From NCBI GenBank assembly GCA_021160945.1, contig JAGHBQ010000053.1, forward strand, positions 1 through 8,126: a stretch of DNA of 8,126 nucleotides, given 5' to 3'. Position 1 is the first letter of the stretch. Every line of letters starts with the position of its first letter. Position numbers and translations under genes: made by a program. Shown in pieces: positions 4,869 to 8,126 of the stretch. The stretch comes from Thermoplasmata archaeon (GTDB lineage: Archaea; Thermoplasmatota; Thermoplasmata; Thermoplasmatales; Aciduliprofundaceae). The notes under the pieces are model-generated. The model was not told the DNA's origin and made no database searches. It saw only the letters and a program-made list of their open reading frames with translations.

Positions 4869-6215
4869 ATGGAAATTGCGGAGATGAAAGAGTGGGAGAG
4901 AATTTCTGCGCATTCACACATTCGCGGTCTTGGGCTCGACGAAAATTATCGCGCGATAAGAAAAGCAGATGGGATGATCGGACAGATTGAAGCAAGGGAA
5001 GCTGCGGGAATCGTCGTTCGCATGATAAAGGAAGGAAAATTTGCTGGTAATGCAATTCTCATAGCTGGCCCACCTGGAAGTGGTAAAACCGCTCTCGCCA
5101 TAGGAATTGCGAAGGAGCTTGGTGAGGATGTCCCGTTTGTTCACATAGCAGGGAGCGAAATATACAGTAGCGAGGTAAAAAAGACAGAGTTTCTAACACA
5201 AACCCTTAGAAAAGCCATAGGTGTGAGGATTCATGAGATGAGGAATATCTATGAGGGTAAGGTGGAAAGTCTGAGTATGGATTATATGCAGCATCCCTAC
5301 AATCCATACCAGAAAATACCTGCAAGTGCAACGGTGACTCTAAAAACAAAAAAAGAGAAGAAAAAACTCAGAATGGATCAGAGTTTTGCAATGCAGCTTC
5401 TTCAGCAGGGGATTGAAGAGGGTGACATTATTCAGATAGATGCCGATAGCGGTAGAGTCGTTAAGGTGGGCATATCGAAGGATGCAGTGAAAGAAAAGAG
5501 TTACGATTTATCATCTGCAAGAGTTCTTGATATACCTGACGGTAAAGTGCTCAAAGAGAAGGAATTCGTCTACACCCTAACTCTCAATGATCTGGATATG
5601 ATGCAGTCAAGATCAGGCATGGATATAGCTTCCTTAATATTCGGATTTTCCGAAAGAAAGGAAATAAGTGATGAAATTAGAAGAAGGGTTGATGAGCAGG
5701 TGAAGAGGCTTGTAGAAGAAGGACGCGCAGAGTTGATTCCCGGAGTGTTATTCATAGATGAATGCTCCATGCTTGACATAGAAACCTATGCTTTCCTCAA
5801 CAAAGCGATGGAACAGGAGCTTTCACCTATAATTATATTTGCTACCAATAGAGGAATCACTACTGTGAGAGGAACGGATATAAAATCTCCATTTGGCATG
5901 CCTCTTGATCTACTGGACAGGCTTTTGGTAATCACTACCAAAAAGTACAATGGAGAAGATATGAAGGACATAATTCTAACCCGTGCCAGAAAGGAGGGGA
6001 TGAAAATAGATACCGATGCACTCAGTTATCTGGTGAAAATCGGAGAAAAGGCATCACTTAGATATGCCATTCAGCTTCTAGCTCCTGCTTGGGAAATTGC
6101 AGGAAAGAAAGAGATAAAGATGGAGCATGTGGAGAGAGTATATAGCCTATTTGCAGATGTGAAGAGATCTGTGGATTATCTGCGAAAAATGGAGGAGGAA
6201 ATGATTTATGGCTGA
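4869..6215 (+). CDS. TIP49/RuvB-like AAA+ ATPase (archaeal RuvBL homologue)
   Basis: The protein (448 residues from ATG 4869; up to 451 from GTG 4860) is an archaeal homologue of eukaryotic RuvBL1/RuvBL2 (pontin/reptin). Those form hexameric rings in chromatin remodelling, snoRNP assembly and other complexes; the archaeal role is poorly known. Visible motifs, numbered from ATG 4869, are: GLGLD and IGQIEAREAAG near the N-terminus; Walker A GPPGSGKT (67-74); the family-specific insert domain II (about 120-285) with its OB-fold-like region; Walker B LFIDE (294-298) followed by CSMLDIE; sensor 1 ATN (N327); LDRLLVI with the likely arginine finger (R351); and sensor 2 SLRYAIQLL (R398). Length and motif order match full-length TIP49. 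Walker B reads DECS where eukaryotic members have DEVH. The gene is alone between a divergent ATPase gene and convergent gdhA. Confidence 0.93.
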   Translation: MEIAEMKEWERISAHSHIRGLGLDENYRAIRKADGMIGQIEAREAAGIVVRMIKEGKFAGNAILIAGPPGSGKTALAIGIAKELGEDVPFVHIAGSEIYSSEVKKTEFLTQTLRKAIGVRIHEMRNIYEGKVESLSMDYMQHPYNPYQKIPASATVTLKTKKEKKKLRMDQSFAMQLLQQGIEEGDIIQIDADSGRVVKVGISKDAVKEKSYDLSSARVLDIPDGKVLKEKEFVYTLTLNDLDMMQSRSGMDIASLIFGFSERKEISDEIRRRVDEQVKRLVEEGRAELIPGVLFIDECSMLDIETYAFLNKAMEQELSPIIIFATNRGITTVRGTDIKSPFGMPLDLLDRLLVITTKKYNGEDMKDIILTRARKEGMKIDTDALSYLVKIGEKASLRYAIQLLAPAWEIAGKKEIKMEHVERVYSLFADVKRSVDYLRKMEEEMIYG

Positions 6216-6269
6216 AAATTTTTTCCCTTTTTAATTCATTTAAATTAATTAAAAAAGATAAAAGAGGGG
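6216..6269. terminator. Two-way terminator region between TIP49 and gdhA
   Basis: The 54 bases between the two convergent stop codons are almost all A and T. The plus strand has TTTTTTCCCTTTTTAATT right after the TIP49 stop. The minus strand has CTTTTATCTTTTTTAATT after the gdhA stop. Both are T-tract terminators of the archaeal type, without a GC-rich hairpin. Confidence 0.6.
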
Positions 6270-7640
6270 TTAGTAGATACCCTGATCGATCATAGAATCG
6301 GCAACCTTCACGAAGCCACCCACGTTGGAGCCTAGGAGCAGATTTGTGGGCGTGTCGTACTTCTCCGCGTATTTTACGCATATCTCGAATATGTTCTTCA
6401 TTATTCCCTGGAGCCTGCGATCAACTTCCTCTGCAGTCCAGTAGGTGAACTGTGAATTCTGGCTCATCTCAAGACCGCTCACGGCCACACCTCCAGCATT
6501 GGCTGCCTTCGCGGGACCGAAGAGTATATTATTCTCGAAGTACTGATTTATCGCATCAAGCGTGGATGGCATATTGGCACCCTCCACCACGGCAATCAAG
6601 CCCGCGTTTATGAGCATCTTTGCATCTTCACCGTTAATTTCATTCTGCGTTGCGCATGGAAATGCAACATGCACCTCTCCCGCTTCTTTTGCAGCAACTT
6701 CCCATGCCTTTTTCCCAGGGAACCACGGGAGGTCGAACTTCTCAGCAACTTCCTGAAGCCTGCCATGCTTTATGGCTTTTGTCTCATAAACAGCGTTCCA
6801 TATCTCATTGTTTATACCATCGGGCAGATACATAGCACCCTTGGAATCTGAGAGTGTGACAACCTTACCACCATACTCGGTAACCTTCTTGGAGGCAAAC
6901 TGGGCCACATTACCGCTTCCGGAGATGGCAACATTGTAACCCTTGAGATCCTTCTTACCTTTGAACTTCTTGAGCATCTCAATGAGGTAATAGGTTGCTC
7001 CGTATCCGGTTGCTTCAGGCCTTATGAGCGAACCACCCCAGTTTACACCTTTACCTGTGAAAACTCCTTCCCAGCGGTTCACAATCTTTTTGTAAGTGCC
7101 AAAGAGATAACCGATTTCTCTGGCACCTACACCTATATCTCCAGCAGGGACATCAGTATTGGGGCCTATGTGGCGATAAAGTTCCATCATAAAGTTCTCA
7201 CAGAAGCGGCGCACTTCGGAATCGCTCCTGCCATGAGGATCAAAATCGGAACCACCCTTGGCTCCGCCCATAGGTATGCCAGTTAGGGCGTTCTTGAAGA
7301 TCTGTTCAAAGCCCAGAAACTTGAGAGTGCCTAGGGTAACTGTTGGATGGAATCTCAGGCCACCTTTATATGGCCCTATGGCGCTATTAAACTCAACTCG
7401 GTAGCCTCGGTTCACATGCAATTCACCATTGTCATCTTCCCATGTAACTCTGAACATCACAACTCTCTCTGGTTCTACTATTCTCTCTAGAATTTTATGC
7501 TTCATATATTTGGGGTTCTTCTCAATCACAGGCACAAGGGTGTGAAGCACCTCAGTTACAGCCTGATGGAATTCAGGTTCTGCTGGATTCTTTGCTTTCA
7601 CATTTTCTATTACATTTTCCACATACTCTTTTGTGTTCAT
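6270..7640 (-). CDS. gdhA: Glutamate dehydrogenase, bacterial-type, probably NADP-linked
   Basis: The 456-residue enzyme interconverts 2-oxoglutarate plus ammonia and glutamate, linking carbon and nitrogen metabolism in the cytosol. Visible motifs are the substrate-binding GPYKGGLRFHP (89-99, K92), the catalytic lysine in GGAKGG (K128), the catalytic aspartate in PAGDIGVG (D168), the Rossmann GSGNVA (241-246), and SDSKGAM (264-270) after the second beta strand, where small polar residues rather than an acidic specificity residue suggest NADP(H). Length and motif wording match the roughly 450-residue E. coli GdhA-type group rather than the roughly 420-residue Thermococcales type. I chose ATG 7640 because AGGTGAG lies four bases upstream; the TTG at 7691 lies inside the TATA box. 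Its codons look richer in G and C than those of its neighbours, consistent with high expression or transfer. Confidence 0.96.
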   Translation of the reverse strand: MNTKEYVENVIENVKAKNPAEPEFHQAVTEVLHTLVPVIEKNPKYMKHKILERIVEPERVVMFRVTWEDDNGELHVNRGYRVEFNSAIGPYKGGLRFHPTVTLGTLKFLGFEQIFKNALTGIPMGGAKGGSDFDPHGRSDSEVRRFCENFMMELYRHIGPNTDVPAGDIGVGAREIGYLFGTYKKIVNRWEGVFTGKGVNWGGSLIRPEATGYGATYYLIEMLKKFKGKKDLKGYNVAISGSGNVAQFASKKVTEYGGKVVTLSDSKGAMYLPDGINNEIWNAVYETKAIKHGRLQEVAEKFDLPWFPGKKAWEVAAKEAGEVHVAFPCATQNEINGEDAKMLINAGLIAVVEGANMPSTLDAINQYFENNILFGPAKAANAGGVAVSGLEMSQNSQFTYWTAEEVDRRLQGIMKNIFEICVKYAEKYDTPTNLLLGSNVGGFVKVADSMIDQGIY

Positions 7641-7644
7641 ATTT

Positions 7645-7710
7645 CTCACCTTATTTTCGCATTTTTGACAAGAGGAAATCGCAGTAAGCAATATAAAGGT
7701 TTCTTATATT
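7645..7710 (-). promoter_or_regulatory. gdhA promoter and ribosome binding site
   Basis: CTTTATATT (minus strand, 7698-7690) is the TATA box and predicts a transcript start near 7668, leaving a leader of about 28 bases with AGGTGAG (7651-7645). The TATA box forms the inner arm of an inverted repeat: AATATAA (7690-7696) and TTATATT (7704-7710) around seven bases. A second TATA-like copy, or a symmetrical binding site at the BRE, is thus present. Confidence 0.6.
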
Positions 7711-7753
7711 GGACAGGAAGATGACAGCTTTCGCAATTTTCATGACGAAATAT

Positions 7754-7758
7754 AAAAA
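7754..7758 (-). terminator. T-run ending the tRNA-Gln transcript
   Basis: On the minus strand the base after the discriminator position is C, followed at once by TTTTT and an AT-rich tail, which is a usual archaeal tRNA terminator. No CCA is encoded, so it must be added by the tRNA nucleotidyltransferase. Confidence 0.6.
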
Positions 7759-7759
7759 G

Positions 7760-7882
7760 CAGCCCCGGGAGGATTCGAACCTCCGTCCAGGGATCTCCCC
7801 GGGAACCGGTTGCAGGAGGTTGAGGAACTCGCTGGTGGTTCCCACCAGAGTCCCCGATGCTTGACCACTACACCACGGGGCT
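7760..7882 (-). tRNA. tRNA-Gln(CUG) with a 50-base intron at the canonical 37/38 site
   Basis: The mature tRNA is 73 bases. The acceptor AGCCCCG (7882-7876) pairs fully with CGGGGCT (7767-7761), with G as base 73. D-arm bases GTGT and GCAT flank AGTGGTCAA. The anticodon stem is GGGGA (7855-7851) with TCCCT (7793-7789). The T-arm is GGAGG, TTCGAAT, CCTCC. The anticodon is C-U-G (7848-7846). Exon 1 is 7882-7845, the intron 7844-7795, and exon 2 7794-7760. The splicing fold is visible: bulge GG|U, intron helix GGGAACC (7843-7837) with GGTTCCC (7807-7801), a four-pair helix CUCU/GGGG including two G-U pairs, and bulge AG|A. This is the bulge-helix-bulge cut by archaeal splicing endonuclease. Glutamine is usually loaded in archaea by way of Glu-tRNA amidotransferase. 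A competing fold is described in the findings. Confidence 0.93.
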
Positions 7883-7891
7883 ACAGGGTGG

Positions 7892-7919
7892 TAAATAAAT
7901 AGCCCTTATTAAAATTTTA
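7892..7919. promoter_or_regulatory. Shared promoter region of tRNA-Gln and ksgA
   Basis: AATTTTAATAA on the minus strand (7916-7906) is centred about 29 bases before the mature tRNA 5' end, giving almost no 5' leader. The same bases read TTATTAAAATT on the plus strand and predict a ksgA start near 7938, about nine bases before its ATG. A nearer minus-strand ATTTATTTA (7900-7892) is too close to the tRNA to be its TATA box. Confidence 0.5.
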
Positions 7920-7946
7920 CCATAGAGAATATCTTAGCACTCCCTT

Positions 7947-8126
7947 ATGAGAGAATTTCTTTTAATAGAAGAAAAATATAAGGAAGCGATGCGCCAAAGA
8001 GGACAGAATTTCCTCATAAACCCAAAAATTGCGGATTTTATTGTAAATGCGGCAGAGCTCAGACCGGAGGATATAGTTTTAGAAATAGGTGCTGGAAAGG
8101 GTATTCTTACAAAGAGGATTTTAGAG
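7947..8126 (+). CDS. ksgA: 16S rRNA dimethyladenosine transferase KsgA/Dim1 (partial, N-terminal 60 codons)
   Basis: The frame opens with ATG 7947 and runs off the right edge. It shows the family's N-terminal signature [18 protein letters not shown] (residues 16-33), then [18 protein letters not shown], which includes the S-adenosylmethionine-binding motif I EIGAGKG (46-52). KsgA/Dim1 transfers four methyl groups to two adjacent adenosines in the 3'-terminal loop of small-subunit rRNA during ribosome assembly. The start has no ribosome binding site and probably an almost leaderless mRNA. The rest of the catalytic domain, including motif IV and the C-terminal domain, is outside the window. Confidence 0.92.
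   Translation, partial: MREFLLIEEKYKEAMRQRGQNFLINPKIADFIVNAAELRPEDIVLEIGAGKGILTKRILE

Noticed and set aside
7641..7691. An N-terminal extension of glutamate dehydrogenase by 17 residues from a TTG start
   Set aside because: The TTG lies in the TATA box and upstream of the predicted transcript start; the ATG at 7640 has a good ribosome binding site and a normal family length.
7651..7845. A minus-strand 64-codon frame covering the tRNA intron and the gdhA promoter
   Set aside because: It overlaps the tRNA exon 2, terminator and promoter, so it is not coding.
1..8126. Prophage, transposon, CRISPR or defence system
   Set aside because: No transposase, integrase, terminal repeats or spaced repeats are visible; the phage-like domain is part of the archaellin, and the ATPase has no toxin or nuclease partner.

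Overview
The window looks like part of the chromosome of a thermophilic euryarchaeon, most likely an Aciduliprofundum/DHVE2-like or other Thermoplasmata-related lineage. Supporting evidence is an archaellin with a class III signal peptide, a FlaD/FlaE-domain protein, an archaeal-type Pus10, a TIP49 (RuvB-like) AAA+ protein, a tRNA-Gln with a bulge-helix-bulge intron, TATA boxes about 24-27 bases before starts, and many leaderless-looking genes. The assignment to a lineage is inference; the archaeal domain is well supported. No CRISPR array, transposase, integrase or phage module is visible. Base composition is AT-rich, and the tRNA and the glutamate dehydrogenase gene are locally richer in GC.

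Layout. 1-945 (minus) is the first 315 codons of a CPBP-family membrane protease, running off the left edge. It diverges from a two-gene archaellum unit on the plus strand: an archaellin (1067-1942) and a short FlaD/E protein (1948-2295). The 121-base divergent spacer holds a two-way TATA region, a perfect 9-bp hairpin with a GAAA loop at the predicted archaellin transcript start, and a leader element that can pair with the archaellin ribosome binding site. The FlaD/E gene collides tail to tail, with a 37-base overlap, with pus10 (2259-3446, minus). Behind pus10 lies a winged-helix/P-loop ATPase gene (3479-4564, minus). A roughly 300-base divergent spacer separates it from a TIP49-family gene (4869-6215, plus). 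That gene converges on gdhA (6270-7640, minus), encoding a bacterial-type hexameric NADP-linked glutamate dehydrogenase. Upstream of gdhA is an intron-containing tRNA-Gln(CUG) gene (7760-7882, minus). The tRNA diverges from the first 60 codons of a KsgA/Dim1 rRNA dimethyltransferase (7947 to the right edge).

How the genes relate. Apart from the archaellin and FlaD/E pair, most genes look like single transcription units with their own promoters. Three encode or modify translation RNA: tRNA-Gln, Pus10 (tRNA pseudouridine) and KsgA (16S rRNA dimethyladenosine). Two initiation modes can be seen. The CPBP, pus10 and ATPase genes have TATA boxes about 24-27 bases before the start codon and no leader. 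FlaD/E, TIP49 and gdhA carry a GGTGA ribosome binding site four to five bases before ATG.

The most unusual features are these. (i) The archaellin carries an extra beta-rich domain of about 85 residues, between its N-terminal helix and its conserved beta core, that resembles repeats in phage and adhesin structural proteins. (ii) The tRNA-Gln precursor can form an alternative 14-bp rod that pairs the anticodon and spans the 5' splice site, in competition with the splicing fold. (iii) The archaellin leader is elaborately structured.
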